Shown piece after piece: positions 32,180 through 44,224 of a DNA stretch of 64,000 nt (the stretch's first letter is position 1; every line of letters begins with the position of its first letter). The notes beneath the pieces are model-generated. The model searched no databases and had not been told where the DNA came from. It worked only from the letters and a program-made list of their open reading frames with translations. The position numbers and the translations under genes are program-made. The DNA lies in the NCBI GenBank assembly GCA_021234155.1, contig JAJEKV010000161.1, forward strand, positions 523,316 to 587,315. The letters run 5' to 3'. This DNA comes from Isoetes taiwanensis (taxonomy: Eukaryota > Streptophyta > Lycopodiopsida > Isoetales > Isoetaceae).

Positions 32180-32250
32180 GCATTTCTAGTTGCATAACAT
32201 CTCATGGACCCAATTAGATCTCCTTCTAATCATGTCAAAATCTGATGATC

Positions 32251-33960
32251 TAAGAAGAGGCAAGTCATTTTTTTTTACACGTGGATAGGCTGAGGTTCAA
32301 GAACTTGCCCCTTGAGTTTAGGCTGTTGCGCTAAAAAAGAAAAAAAGAAAAAAAGGAGTTTCTGTTTCTTTTCTTTCTTTCTTTCTTTTTTCTTTAACTT
32401 AAATTTAATGAGTCCATTTGGTATTCTTGAAGATTTGAGGGGTGCACTTCGTACTCGTGAAGATTTGACGGGCTAATATATGGAGCATTGGACTAGTGAT
32501 ATCCCAAACAACTTGGGAGGTAATGGTCAAGATCTTTTCGCTAAATATTGTTTCAATAATAATGTTTGCGGGATTTGAGCATTTTTTGGACGGTTTTGCG
32601 TTTGATGCTTTTGCAATTAAGAGATGCACTTGACTAGATTTTTAATGGGCATGCTTCGAGGGTAAATAATGGATTTACAATGTGATTTAATACACTCAGC
32701 ATTTTTGGGCGGTAATGCATTTTTATGCTGGAAAAAGGAAAAAATTTACTCACATTTTAGGGCAAACAGTCGTGGAGTTCGGTCTGCACTAAGATAGCAT
32801 GGGCCGAGGCAACCATTTCGGCTTGGTACTATTCTGCTCCATTTTTGGGACTGTCGCTAGTAAGCCAGCTTGTCAATTTAGGGTTTCCGTTGTAACAAAA
32901 AAGATAACTAAAATAAAGAAAAACAATTAAAAGCTAGTATCTATTTTAGCTTATTGTTTTTTATTGTTCACATCACAAAAATCTTTGGGATGATTTTTTG
33001 GGTTAGTTTAGCTTAACAATAGAAAGAATGAGAGGGAAAATATTGAGAGCCTAGCTAAACAGAAAGTTTTGGGATTAATCTCGGGCAAGTTTAGCTAAAG
33101 CCATTATGTCTAATAAGACATATACGATTAGTACTTTATTCCTTGATCTCCCTCAAAATTTGGAAGGAAGCCAAAATCCAATTTGGGAACTACTAGTGAC
33201 ATTACTTTGGGGGTTGGGTGCGGGGTATATAGATGTTTACTTGTAAAATTTTCTAGTAACTTTCCGTGCCGCCAAAACCACTAGAAAACGGCCAAGCCAC
33301 TACAATAATTAAATCACCCGATATGCTAAAATCATGCCAAAACCGACTCTTTAACTAACGAGCAGTCCCGAAATCCATGTTGAGTTTATATTATTTGGAT
33401 ATTCTGGAAAGTTTGTCCTTAGGCAAGGTAGTATCTTTACACTTTACCACAATACTTAGTCATCACCGTATATGACAATTTGTCCTGTATTGGGTTGTGT
33501 CAAAGTGACTTAACGGGTGAAATTATCCCTTATCATGCTAGGGAGGATAGACATCCCATGCTTAAAGGAAAATGATATGCTATGACTTGCGAGCAATTGT
33601 TTCATCATTAAGCTACAGTTTAAGATCTAGAGATAACATCAACCTTAACATCATGGAATGGCCTACATTAGATTGCATTGGTCGACCCATTATCCAAAAG
33701 ATTTTAGCAGAAAAAAGCCTTTCAAAAGTGCCATTATAATGGTTACATTCTTGCTATCTATTAATAACGGTGCCACAAGAATAAACGGTACATTTATAAC
33801 CTATGATTTCATATGGTTTAAAGTGGTATTCGTATAGAAATACGTAGAATTCTGATGGTGGACAGCAGCTTGCAAAATATAACGTGTATATACGGTGCCA
33901 TAAGGTTTTATAACCTATGATTTCATATGATATAAAGATGTATACAAGGGTATGCAAAGA
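32251..33960. other. AT-rich intergenic stretch, no gene seen
   Basis: Holds an A-rich run (32330-32356) and a (TTTC)n microsatellite (about 32362-32390). A 50-bp segment with TATAACCTATGATTTCATATG is duplicated at 33797 and 33909. The satellite-like array begins directly after it. Confidence 0.5.
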
Positions 33961-33974
33961 TCTTATACAGTTTG

Positions 33975-36088
33975 TAAGCACCACAGTCTAAAAATAGACA
34001 GTTTCTTGAAATTGTGCACATGCTCAAAATAGAATGCTCTAAAATGTTCCAGATGCTCATAGGTAAGCACCTCAGTCTAAAAAGTTTTTAAAACTTTGTA
34101 AGCACCTCAGTCTAAAATAGAAAGTTTTTGATGGACATGGTCGGAATAGAATGTCCTAGAATGTTCCAGATGCTCATAGGTAAGCACCTCAGTCTAGAAA
34201 TAGTAAGTTTTTTGAAATTTTGTACTGAGTCAAAATAGAATGTTCTAAAATGTCCCAGATGCTCATGGGTAAGCACCTCAGTCTTAAAATAGCAAGTTCT
34301 TGAGACTTTGTAATCAGTCTAAAAATAGCAACTTTATAAAAATAGAAAGCTTTTTGAAACTTTGCAGATGCTCATAGGTAAGCACCTCAGTCTAAAAGTA
34401 GTAACTTTTTCAAACTTTGTAGACACTCAAATTCTGAAAACTTCCAGGTGCTTATGGGTAGGTACCTTAGTCTAAAAAGAGTAGTTTTTTTGGAATGATC
34501 CACATGATACTGGATAGGCGCCCTCAATCTAAAATAGAAAGTTTTTGAAACTTTGCTAGGAGCCAGATTAGAATGTTTTGGAATGTATAGATACTCAAGG
34601 TAGATACCTCAGTGTAAAAATAAAATGTTTTTTTAAACTTCTTATACAATAAAAATAGAATGTTTTGGAATGTTCCAGATGCTCATAGGTAGACATATCT
34701 TAAAACTTTGCAAAAAGCTAAAATAGAATGTTCTGGAACTTTTCAGATGCTTATGGGTAAGCACCTCAGTCCATTCCTTGGCTCAGCCCCAGCCGATGGG
34801 AGTACCATAGGAAGGTCTGGCTTTGTGCAAACGGAGGCGAGGCCGAGCCGAGGAATGAAGTAAATAAACAGTGATGCTTTGAAGTTGGTTGAGTAGGCAT
34901 GCTTTTGCCCAAACCAAGGCAAGGCCTCGGCGTCCAAACTGAGGCGAGGCCGAGGCCGAGCCGAGGCATTGGTACCAAAGGCCAAATTGAGGCGAGGCCT
35001 CCGCCAAAGGCCGATGCCAATCTGAGGAATCACAAAAATAGAAAGTCTTTTGAAACTCTACACATGCTCAAAATAGAGTGTTCTAAAATGTTCCAGATGC
35101 TCATAGGTAAGCACCTCAGTCTAAAAATAGCAAGTGTTTGAAACTTTGTAAGCACCTCAGTCTAAAAGTAGAAAGTTTTTAAAACTTTATAAGCACCTCA
35201 ATCTAAAAATATTTTTATGAAACTTTGCACATGTTCAGAGTAGAATGTTCTAGAATGCTCCAGATGCTCATGGGTAAGCACCTCAGTTTAATAATATAAA
35301 CTTTATGAAACTTTGCACGCGCTCAAAGTAGAATGTTCTAAAAACTTCTAGATGCTAAAAATAGTAAGTTTTCTGAAACTTTATACCCAATCGAAATAGA
35401 ATGGTCTAGAATGTTCCAGATGCTCCTGGGTAAGCACCTCAGTCTAAAAATAGCAAGCTTTCAAAACTTTGTAAGCACCGCAGTCTAAAAATAGAAAGTT
35501 TTTTGAAACTGTGCACATGCTCAAAATAGAATGTTCTTAATGTTTCAGATGTTATAGGTAAGCACCTCTGTCTAAAAATAGCAAGTTTTTAAAACTTTGT
35601 AAGCACCTCAGTCTAAAAACTTGAGACTTTAAACATGGTCAGAATAGAATGTTCTAGAATGTTCCAGATGCTCATAGGTAAGCACCTCAGTCTAGAAATA
35701 GTAAGTTTTTTGAAACTTTGTGAGTCAAAATAGAATGTTGTAAAATGTCCCAGATGCTCATGGGTAAGCACCTCAGTCTTAAATAGCAAGTTCTTAAGAC
35801 TTTGTAATCGGTCTAAAAATAGCAACTTAAAGCTTTTTGAAACTTTGCAGATGCTCATGGGTAAGCACCTCAGTCTAAAAGTAGTACTTTTTTAAACTTT
35901 ATAGACACTCAAAATGTTCTAAAAACTTCCAGGTGCTCATGGGTAGGTACCTCAGTCTAAAAATAGTAGTTTTATGAAATGATCCACATGATACCGGATA
36001 AGCACCTCAATCTAAAAATAGAAAGCTTTTTTGAAACTTTGTAGAAGGTTTCGGAACGTTTCAGATGCTTATGGGTAAGCACCTCAGT
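33975..36088. repeat. Satellite-like array with GTAAGCACCTCAGTC units, higher-order structure
   Basis: Built from dozens of diverged blocks: GTAAGCACCTCAGTCTAAAA, ATAGAAAGTTTTTGAAACTT, AAAATAGAATGTTCTA and CCAGATGCTCATGG. The order of block variants in 34130-34770 is repeated in 35630-36088 (for example the CTCAGTCTAGAAATAGTAAG variant at 34189 and 35687), giving a higher-order unit of about 1.3-1.5 kb. Each higher-order unit contains one GC-rich inverted-repeat block (34773-35030; 36091-36366). No coding meaning; frames in the GC block are composition artefacts. Confidence 0.85.
34773..35030. repeat. GC-rich terminal-inverted-repeat block, copy 1
   Basis: Begins ATTCCTTGGCTCAGCCCC and ends with a degenerate inverse (..CTGAGGAATCAC). 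The interior has many GAGGCCGAGGC steps around a conserved AT-rich core (AATGAAGTAAATAAACAGTG ... GTTGGTTGAGTAGGCATGC). It is embedded in the satellite array. Confidence 0.75.
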
Positions 36089-36090
36089 CC

Positions 36091-36366
36091 ATTCCTTAGC
36101 TCGGCCCCAGCCGATGGGAGTACCATAGGAAGGTCTAGCTTTCTCAAAACGGAGGTGAGGCGTCGGCCGAAGGCCGAGGCCGAGCCGAGGAATGAAGTAA
36201 ATAAACAGTGAAGCTTTGAAGTTGGTTGAGTAGGCATGCTTTTGCCCAAACCAAGGCAAGGCCTCGGCATCCAAACTGAGGCGAGGCCGAGGCCAAGCCG
36301 AGGCTTGGTACCAAAGGCCAAATCGAGGCGAGGCCTCGGCCGAAAGTCGAGGCCGAGCCAAGGAAT
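36091..36366. repeat. GC-rich terminal-inverted-repeat block, copy 2
   Basis: ATTCCTTAGCTCGGCC at the left and GGCCGAGCCAAGGAAT at the right are inverted with one mismatch. Core as in copy 1. Right of it the satellite stops at AATCAC and unique sequence begins, marking the end of the whole repeat. Confidence 0.8.
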
Positions 36367-36419
36367 CACAATATTTGTATTAATGGTCAGGGGATGCTAT
36401 TAAAGAGGCATTTAGTCTG

Positions 36420-37260
36420 ATGTTGATGTCGATGGCTTCAATCAAAACAAGAAGCCATAGCCAAGAAGCAACAGTGTCGGGCCCTTCAGATCTGGCGAAG
36501 TTCAAATCCTCTTTTTTCCTCTTTTCTTTTTCTTGTTCTTATATTCTGGGCTTTGGAACGATGGTTTAGGGCCAGGCAGAATCGATGGTAGGAGCAAAAG
36601 CCATCTGGTGCTTTAGATTGCTTGGCAAACAGCAAAGACAAGGCAAGGTTTTGTTTGGCTATGGCAGGTTCGGCAAAGACAAAGGCAGGGTTTAGATTGG
36701 CTATGGCATTAGATTGGCTGTGGCAGAGGCTGTAAAACGAAACAAGGGCCAAGAAACAGGGGCCGATTTGGGGCAAATCACAGCAAGGGTGGGTCGATCT
36801 AGAAAACCAAGATTTGTGCAGGGCACAGGGCTTCCCGTTTTACACTTATGGCAACAGTTCCGAGGAAAAGGGCACAGGCTTTTGTTGTGGGTCGATTGAT
36901 CTGTTTGCCATGGTTTTTCATTGCTGCAGAGCGAAGATTGAGGCCAAAAACAGGTTTGCCAGAGTTTCGCAGGGATGGATTCGATTCCATAGCCAGACTG
37001 GGTTCGATTTGCTCTTCCATAGTTCTTCAGGGCTGACTGGGTTGATTTGGCAGAACAAGGGCCGGAGTTGCTTAGAACAAGGCCGGATTTGCAGATGGGT
37101 CGATTTGCTGTTCTACTTGCAGATGGGTCGATTTGCTCTTCTATTTGCAGATGGGTCGATTTGCAGATGGGCCGGATTTGCTCAGAACAGGGCTTGTTGT
37201 CTTGCAGATGGGTGTTCATGAACAGTGCACGCCACCGTCCGGAAAGCCATAGCCAGGGTC
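36420..37260. other. CCATAGCC-rich region, no gene assigned
   Basis: Higher GC than its surroundings, with recurrent CCATAGCC/GGCTATGG octamers and a tandem TTTGCAGATGGGTCGA array at 37087-37215. Overlapping frames on both strands (for example 36814-37221 plus, 36701-37219 minus) are long only because stops are rare in this composition. No domain recognised. Confidence 0.45.
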
Positions 37261-37261
37261 T

Positions 37262-40200
37262 GGAAGTTGCTAGAAGGGCAGAAATCGGACCATTAGAATG
37301 GGGTGTGAAGAAAAAATTGTGAACAGTAAATTGTGAAAGTTTGACTTTTAAAGGAGTTCAATCGGGCGGCCAAGATTCATCCAGAGAAAAATATGACAAC
37401 CAAGCCTTAGCTTTTTTTTTTTTATTTTGGCACCTAATCTAACGGTTACAAAAATTTGAGGGGCGTCGTAGCCATAATGCAACCATAATGCAACCATTCT
37501 TGCTATCTATTATAATGTGTACACGAGTAGATATGCCTTTCTTTTAGCACTATTGCGATTTGGGGACCATTCAATGTTGCCATTTTGTCCATATCTACAT
37601 GATTCTATATGGCTTTTGATTTCCTCTACCCAATTACAATGACATGCATGTTCTGATGTATCATTAAAGTATATAAATACCTATTACGTCCATGTATTTA
37701 ATATACATTTTCTATGTGAATGAGTACTTTTAGTATCACATATGCTAGGGACATTTTGTCGTATCTATCACTCTTTATTGTAAATTTGTTGGCCGTAGAG
37801 ATTTCTGATATTAATCCACACCAAAGTCCACTACCTAATATTACAAGAGATTTATCGTGGTTGTACACTTCTTTAGTTCCAACCTTAGAGAAGTTGAACC
37901 ACGCCTTCTTTAGTAATGGATCTACTAGCTGCAAATAGAGAGTGACCAATGGAGAAGTCATATGTTTCCCATGCCCATGGGATAAAAAAGGAGCTGCTTT
38001 TAATACTATGGAGTCCCCACTTACGCACCCTCCTACCCATCACGTTCTATTTTTTATGTTTATTTATTCCAATTGGCAGCTGTCAATGAGTTTTGAGCTT
38101 CGATGAGAACACCCCAATTTGGTAACCCAACCGTCATCATCTGTTGTGATAAGTATTTTGTACATCCAATGCTAATCAATGGGTTGTGAACTTCAATAGA
38201 GGATGCCCTAATTTAAAAGTCTGACCATTAGACCAACTACGATGCTTACATCATTACCCCATCAACTTCATTCTTTCTTTTTTGATCCTTATTCATTGCA
38301 ATCAGAGATAGCCAATGGGTTTTGAGCCTCAATGGGAAACACACCACTAAATAGCCACTGCAGTGAGTAGTTTTATTTTCCCTAAACATCCAATGGTAGT
38401 GGGTTGTGAACCTCAGAACAAGATACTCCGATTTGAAAATCTGACTACGAGGCCAACACTGCAATAATACATCATTTTGGTTTTTCTTGGTTGATATGTT
38501 TGTTTCTCTTTTCAACCCCTCCAATCCCACTTTTTGGGTTGCCCCAAGGGGGGCAAACCTTTGGTTGTGTGGGATTTTGTGGATATGTCTTGGGTATTCT
38601 GTTGACTGGTCAGTGAAATTCTCGGTCACTTTTAAACCGGACGAACCGGTTTGTGGCAGCAGAGGGCATCTGCGCGTGAAAGACTCAGTTTTGGTGGCAA
38701 GTTCCAATCTTTCAATGGCATGAGATACCTGGTTGCAATGGCAGATTTTCAAAATGAAATTTAGAACCTTGCAACGGTCGATTTCCAGAACGAATAATGC
38801 AGAGGTTTATTGACAAAATTGTGCAGAATACTAAGGAAAACATAAAGTTGGGTGGACAGAAGACTATGTAAAAGAAAAAATGGCAGAGCTTAGATTAACT
38901 AGACAGAACTTAGGATAGCAGAGGTGAAACAAAATACAGCCATAGAAAATTTTACGTTCTCTGATGCCTGAGTCGATTTGAAGGAAGACCAACTTAATGG
39001 CTTTTCGAGTTGAAGGAAGCCCAACTTAGTGGCTTTGAAGATAACCGCAGTTGTGGATGGAAGGATCCGTAGGTTTTGGATTCTTTGGAGCATGATTGAT
39101 GTTTGGATTGTGGCATCATTTTAAGACCTGGTAAATCAAGCAGGCAGAAGGCAAACATGTCGGCTGTTTAAGATAAAGCGAACAATTTTGAAACAAGAGA
39201 TTTTCTGGGTTATTATAAAACCCTTTGTCCTCTGGAGCTCCATCTAACTCTAATCGCGTCTCTGCTCCGCCGATTGCCTGCCAAAGCGCGTTTGGGGCAG
39301 ATACCCCACAAATGAGGATCGTTGTCTACGGTCCAGATCAAGGAATAAAGGCCAACTATGCCCATCCGATAGCTCTCGATGCCCGGAGTCACCTCCCAAG
39401 TGAATATGCACCCAAACCAAAAGGGGTTTCAGGGGGATTTTAATTAAGATGATGAACGTAATGGTTTATGATCACATAGTGAGTTATGTATGTAGATAAA
39501 AATACCAGGAATACCGAAACAAAAAACGTATGTAGATAAAAATACCAAGAATACCAAAACAAGAAAAAGCACAAGAGATTACAGATAGATAGTTGTTTTA
39601 ACGTATGCAACTGCATGGAGCATGAAAAACGGACATGTAATCCCAAATAAAGCATCATGATAAAGTGGTTTGCAACAAGTGTTTTGCTTCTAGCATGCCA
39701 TGCATTCTGTATGAGCCACAAAAGCTCCAAATTTTGTCTAAATTTTGAGCATGAAACTACGCAAATGGAGGGTCCTGAAGTGTCGATCTCTTGTTTGTAT
39801 TTTCATATTGTTCACTAGTTGTTGCAATGCAGCAAACATTGTGCCCTTGGAGACGTCTGCATGGAGTTTCTCCATGAAGTTTCTCCTATAGACGACAACC
39901 AGCAATTGTTGACAACCAGAAATTGTCAGGCATTGCAACAACATACATGTGTTCAACACATATCTACGCTGGTACAAATAAGCAGCCACAACCAATGCAA
40001 CTCAATGCAATATACTAAGAAATCTATGGGCAGAAAATGAAATAGCATCAACTGAAAAGGTGTTTGGGATGCATAAACGAAAAAAAAGCCAAAAAAGTGA
40101 ACTCAATTTAATTAAGGTTAAGTGTAAACTGGATAGCCCTTTCACGAGAGAGATTTATTAAACAATTTGTTTCTTCCCTATTGAAAATCCTGCTTGATAA

Positions 40201-40453
40201 TTCTCTGGATAATTATTCTTGCTTCTGTGGAAGGTATCGTATAACACAAATTAGAACTTAATGTCACCGGGGGAAAAAGGAAACAGCCCCACCTGCCCTG
40301 ACATGGCTTCACCATTGATATCGCTACATTGAATTCCAGCATAGAAACAAGCTTTGTAATGTGCATCTACAATGCGTCTAGCCCAAGGCTTTGTCTGCTC
40401 CTATACCAGAGTAATATGGCCCTTAATATGGCCCCTAAGAATCTTAAGGGTTA
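37262..40453. other. Intergenic, no supported gene
   Basis: About 3.2 kb. It contains a diverged duplication of about 200 bp (38085-38265 against 38300-38475; shared CAATGGGTT.TGA.C.TCAAT and ATTTGAAAATCTGAC), a 40-bp tandem pair at 39488-39567, and a T-run near 37411. The 168-codon minus frame at 38246-38752 spans the duplication and shows no protein-like conservation. Confidence 0.4.
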
Positions 40454-40649
40454 GGGTGCTTTCCCATGAAATCCTGACCTCAAAAATCCGTACTCAGGTC
40501 AAAGACCTGAGCTTCAGAAATGTGTGGAGATTACTTTCGGACTCAGGTCCTAAACCTGAATCAAGGCGGTAAGGTGCTCATGGGAACGATGGCGGCTTGG
40601 ATCTGACCTCAAGAAAAAATCAGGTTTCCTTCTTCATGGGAAAGCACCC
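40454..40649. mobile_element. MITE, 196 bp, terminal inverted repeats
   Basis: GGGTGCTTTCCCATGAA at the left and TTCATGGGAAAGCACCC at the right are perfect inverses. The left flank is TTA and the right flank TTT, a near match to the 3-bp TTA duplication of PIF/Harbinger elements; that class is a guess. Inside, CTGACCTCAAAAAT and its inverse-like partners add weaker pairing. Confidence 0.75.
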
Positions 40650-40956
40650 TTTAGTCCTTGGAACCTCACAGAAAAAAAACTGCAGTTTATTCACCTACAG
40701 GTTAATCACCTGAGCACCAGGAAAGCCATTGACTGGCCATCGGAGTGGCCACCTAACATCCTTCTGAAGCAGTGTATATTCCTGTTCAATTCCAAACCTG
40801 AACCACATCTGGTCCTGTTATTATGCTAGATATACATGCTATAGGTTGTGAAATAGTAGCTTACCATGTTTTTTCCTCATCAGCTTTTTGGTTGGAAATC
40901 TGAGCAGCTTGATATCTCTTGTTGCTTGGAATAGGTCTCCTGCAGGAGCATATTAT

Positions 40957-41060
40957 CACGCATGACCTATATAAAGCAAGAACCATTCAAGTCCAATGCT
41001 CCCAAATGCATCACGCATGACCTATATAAAGCAAGAACCATTCAAGTCCTATGCTCCCAA
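40957..41060. repeat. 52-bp tandem duplication
   Basis: ATCACGCATGACCTATATAA... occurs at 40957 and 41009 with one mismatch. Confidence 0.85.
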
Positions 41061-42004
41061 ATGCAGATGTAAGATGTACTTACCAGAAGGTTATTCCTTC
41101 ATCATCATGGCATATCTACATAAAACATTCTTTTGATTTAAAGCTGTTTGAAGTAACCACTGAGGTGCCAAATACCTTGAAGTTCCTCTCATTGAAATCA
41201 ATACTTGCTTCTGCTTCTGATCTCGACAGACTGATTACGCGTAAAATTAGACATCTCTGCAACAAACTTGTTATCCAACAGAAAATTCTGATATCAGGCT
41301 TAATATCATACGATGGCAGCATTCTTCATGCAAATTCTTTATGCAAGTAACAAATCCCCCGTGCAACAGCAAGAGCAATGACAAATCTGGTTGCCCAGTT
41401 TGTAACTGTAAAGCTAGCTTAGGGTGCAGGAACTTGACTGGAGAACAACCGTTGGAACCAAACACTCATTGAATTGTAAGATGAGGATGGAAATTGTAAA
41501 ATACTGATAGAAGTTTCTATGGCTGGACTGAGAATTCGAGAAAAATACCAAAAGTCTAGGCTTGAAAAAAGGCTGCGACCAGACAGATCGGTAGGTTGGG
41601 AATATAGGCTATAATAAAAGTTAAAGCCAAGCAAATCTTATTGGAAAGGCAGAGTAGAGTAAACACAATGAAGCCGTGAAGAATGTACAGCTGAACACTA
41701 TGAATCAAACAGTTAGTTGATGGGTCCCCTTTATGCATGTGCTCTGTTCCCAGTCCAAGTATTGCCGTTTTCCAAAAAGTCTGCCGTTTTCCATGCATAC
41801 TTTCAGCCGACCTCCATCGGAAGGCCTCCTCTGCAGTGGAAAAGGGGGCAGCCTTGGCCTCCTCGGGCTGGCACCCAAAACGAAACCCTTTCCTCCATAG
41901 AACCCTAGAATAAGAGACCTCGATGCTTGCATGTGCTTTATTGGAACTTATAAATGTAGTTGATTTTTTAATGAAAAATATGCAATGCTACACCATTGAA
42001 AAAC
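41061..42004. other. Intergenic, no supported gene
   Basis: Short overlapping frames on both strands without domains. Nothing else recognised up to the inverted repeat at 42005. Confidence 0.4.
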
Positions 42005-42870
42005 CGTAATAAACAGTTTGTGGAAATTACTGTTAAATTACGTCTTTGTTATTTGGCGTAAATGTTTCCCCGCCTGTCGAAGGCGGCGCCGCTGGTGCTT
42101 CCAGAAACCTCTACTTTCAAGCCGCTCTTCCAGAAACCGAGCGCCGTAGCCAGGAAGGCCGCTCTTCTAGAAACCGCTCTTCCGCTCGTCCATAGCCAGG
42201 TCTGGAAGCCAAAGCCAGGTTTTTTATCGCCGCCGCCATCGCCGCTTAAGGTTTTCCATCGCCAGGTTCTTCATAGCCAGGTTTTCCATCGCCAAGTTTT
42301 CCATAGCCAGGTTTTCCAACGTTTTAAGCTTTTCATAGCCAAGTTTTATCGCCAGAAGCCATCGCCATTGCCATTTAAAGTTCTGCCATCGCGTTTGAAG
42401 AGGAAGATGCGTTTTTTTTGGCCGCTCTTCAATCGTCATATGTTTTTCTTTTGACCAGGGGCGTAGAATCTATAGAGCTGCCGAGTCTGCAAGCTACACA
42501 GATTTTCTGATGGCATCAAGATCCTGCAAGGCCAGTTTCGAACATGACCAGTAGAATCAAATCTTATATTTTTGCACTGTTTCAAGTTCACCTGTGTTAA
42601 ATCTTATGTTTTATTTCCTAACTTTTGCACTGTTTCAAGCTCATTTGTGTTAAATCCGATGTTTTCTTTTTGAACTTTTGCACTGTTTTAAGCTTATCTG
42701 TGTTATGCTCGAATAAAAAATCGTATGATACACTGATGCCAAGCTTGCTTTTGCTGTGGTATGAGCTTCTGATAGGTGTTTTTTTTAGATATATTCAAAA
42801 GATTTGTTGCTCGCCATAGCCGGTTTGTTAACAAGATACTGTTCGTAATTTCCACAAACTGTTTATTACG
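42005..42870. mobile_element. Terminal-inverted-repeat element, 866 bp
   Basis: The left end CGTAATAAACAGTTTGTGGA and right end (..CACAAACTGTTTATTACG) are perfect inverses over 26 bp (42005-42030 and 42845-42870). The interior includes a tandem GTTTTCCATAGCCAG-type array (42190-42345), which creates the apparent frame 42062-42454. No transposase; superfamily unknown because no target duplication could be identified. Confidence 0.75.
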
Positions 42871-42873
42871 TCC

Positions 42874-43033
42874 CGTAATGCACCGGCGGAGCGCATCACG
42901 CCCTCGTAGGGCTTTTCGGCGGCGCCGCCAGCCTCGGCGGCGACTCGCGGCTCCGCCGCTCGTCGGCCGCCTCGGCTGGCGGCGCCGCCTCAAAGCCCTA
43001 CGGGGCGTAATGCAGCACCGCCGGTGCATTACG
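42874..43033. repeat. GC-rich foldback MITE, 160 bp
   Basis: CGTAATGCACCGGCGG at the left and CCGCCGGTGCATTACG at the right; the inner arms (GTAGGGCTTT, GGCGGCGCCGCCAGCC) also pair, so almost the whole element folds on itself. It lies 3 bp from the preceding element and shares its terminal CGTAAT. Confidence 0.85.
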
Positions 43034-43575
43034 TAGTCCATAGATCTTATGTCATTCAAATATAAGAATACAATGCGCACTCTAGATATACTGAATACCT
43101 AGTAGGTCTTTTGCAATACGCCCACCAAATCATATAAAAACCATAGGAAAAAACGTACAAAAATACAAAAGAAACCCCCTGTTATTATGCTAGATATTCT
43201 ATATTTGGCAGTAGCATTGTGGTATTTTCCCTTGTATGAATGGTGTAGGGGTTGGCTACGACAGAACAGAGCCTTTGGTTTCTGTAGTTCTCAACTTCTC
43301 AGACATACCAGAGACAATATCCGATTTTTAATGTAGGTAGTGTTTTGGAACCATTGATTTTCTTAACAAATTTACTTGATGGTTCCAACCACTGTTTCTT
43401 TTTAAATCTTACGTGATTCTGCCCATTGTCCAAAGGCTATTGTTCCTTGGTACCTAAGTACCCCAATGCTTCATATCTTTTCTTCCTATCATGTGCATGA
43501 TTTCTTCCATAGTCCTAAATGAGTCCAATAACCTACTCTTAGAAAACAATAGCTTAATGCTTACCTAAGGGATAA
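43034..43575. other. Spacer, no gene seen
   Basis: AT-rich sequence without credible frames, forming the target of the L1 insertion that follows. Confidence 0.4.
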
Positions 43576-43591
43576 GCATAATAACCCACCT

Positions 43592-44009
43592 GGCTACAAG
43601 GTCTGTTTAACAGTGCATTGGACTGCCGGTGCATCCTTTTGGCGTCCTATCCCAATGCTTGGCCCCCAGATCAACAGAGGGCATTCCATCTTGGTTCTGG
43701 TTGTATCTTGTGGTCTATATGGGAGCATTGTAGACACCACATTTTTCAGGGTATTTACCTATCTGCACGTGGTGTTATTGCGGTGGCCAGAAAAAGATAC
43801 TGATGGCCTATGAGTGTTCTTCCATTGACTCAGAAATGGTAGAGCATATTTGGATTCAGTATCTTCAGATTGATTCTTATTATTAGTCTCCTATTCTGGA
43901 GTGAGTACATTGTGCTTCAGGCTCTTGCTCCTGTGGCATCTGTTTGTTATCTTCTTATTGTTGACTAATAAAGTACTTGGCTTTCGTCCTTCAAAAAAAA
44001 AAAAAAAAT
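43592..44009 (+). mobile_element. 5'-truncated L1 3' end with 16-bp target-site duplication
   Basis: GCATAATAACCCACCT occurs at 43576-43591 and again at 44010-44025, directly after the poly(A). The insert codes for the end of an ORF2 (ILWSIWEHCRHHIFQ, broken by a frameshift), then the family 3' UTR with GGAGTGAGTACATTGTG, AATAAAG and CGTCCTTC before 16 A. It is the same 3' end as at 55380-55518. Confidence 0.9.
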
Positions 44010-44123
44010 GCATAATAACCCACCTCTAAGAAACAATAGTGCTTACCTAGGAAAATATAAATCCATAGTCTATCTTTCTTGGTCTGCACATATGAAGACT
44101 AAGAATCTGCTTAGAATGTCAAG

Positions 44124-44211
44124 TGCACGCGCAAGAGCTCATGAAACGTGTCTTATTTCTAGCCACCTTACCCTCCGTGAATAGAGGGCAACCCTCCGTG
44201 CGCAGCACCTT
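44124..44211. repeat. Repeat shared with 29325-29397
   Basis: Same block as beside the LTR at 29.3 kb, here without an LTR and with a 21-bp internal duplication around CCCTCCGTG. Confidence 0.8.
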
Positions 44212-44224
44212 GTTTTATTTTATT

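Noticed and set aside
34743-36369. Conserved-looking frames in the GC-rich blocks
   Set aside because: The same protein-like text recurs because the DNA block is repeated. Frames exist in several phases on the same block, with no domain; the third copy is inverted and equally 'open'.
38246-38752. 168-codon minus-strand frame
   Set aside because: It crosses a diverged noncoding duplication and has no codon bias, domain or start context that would support a gene.
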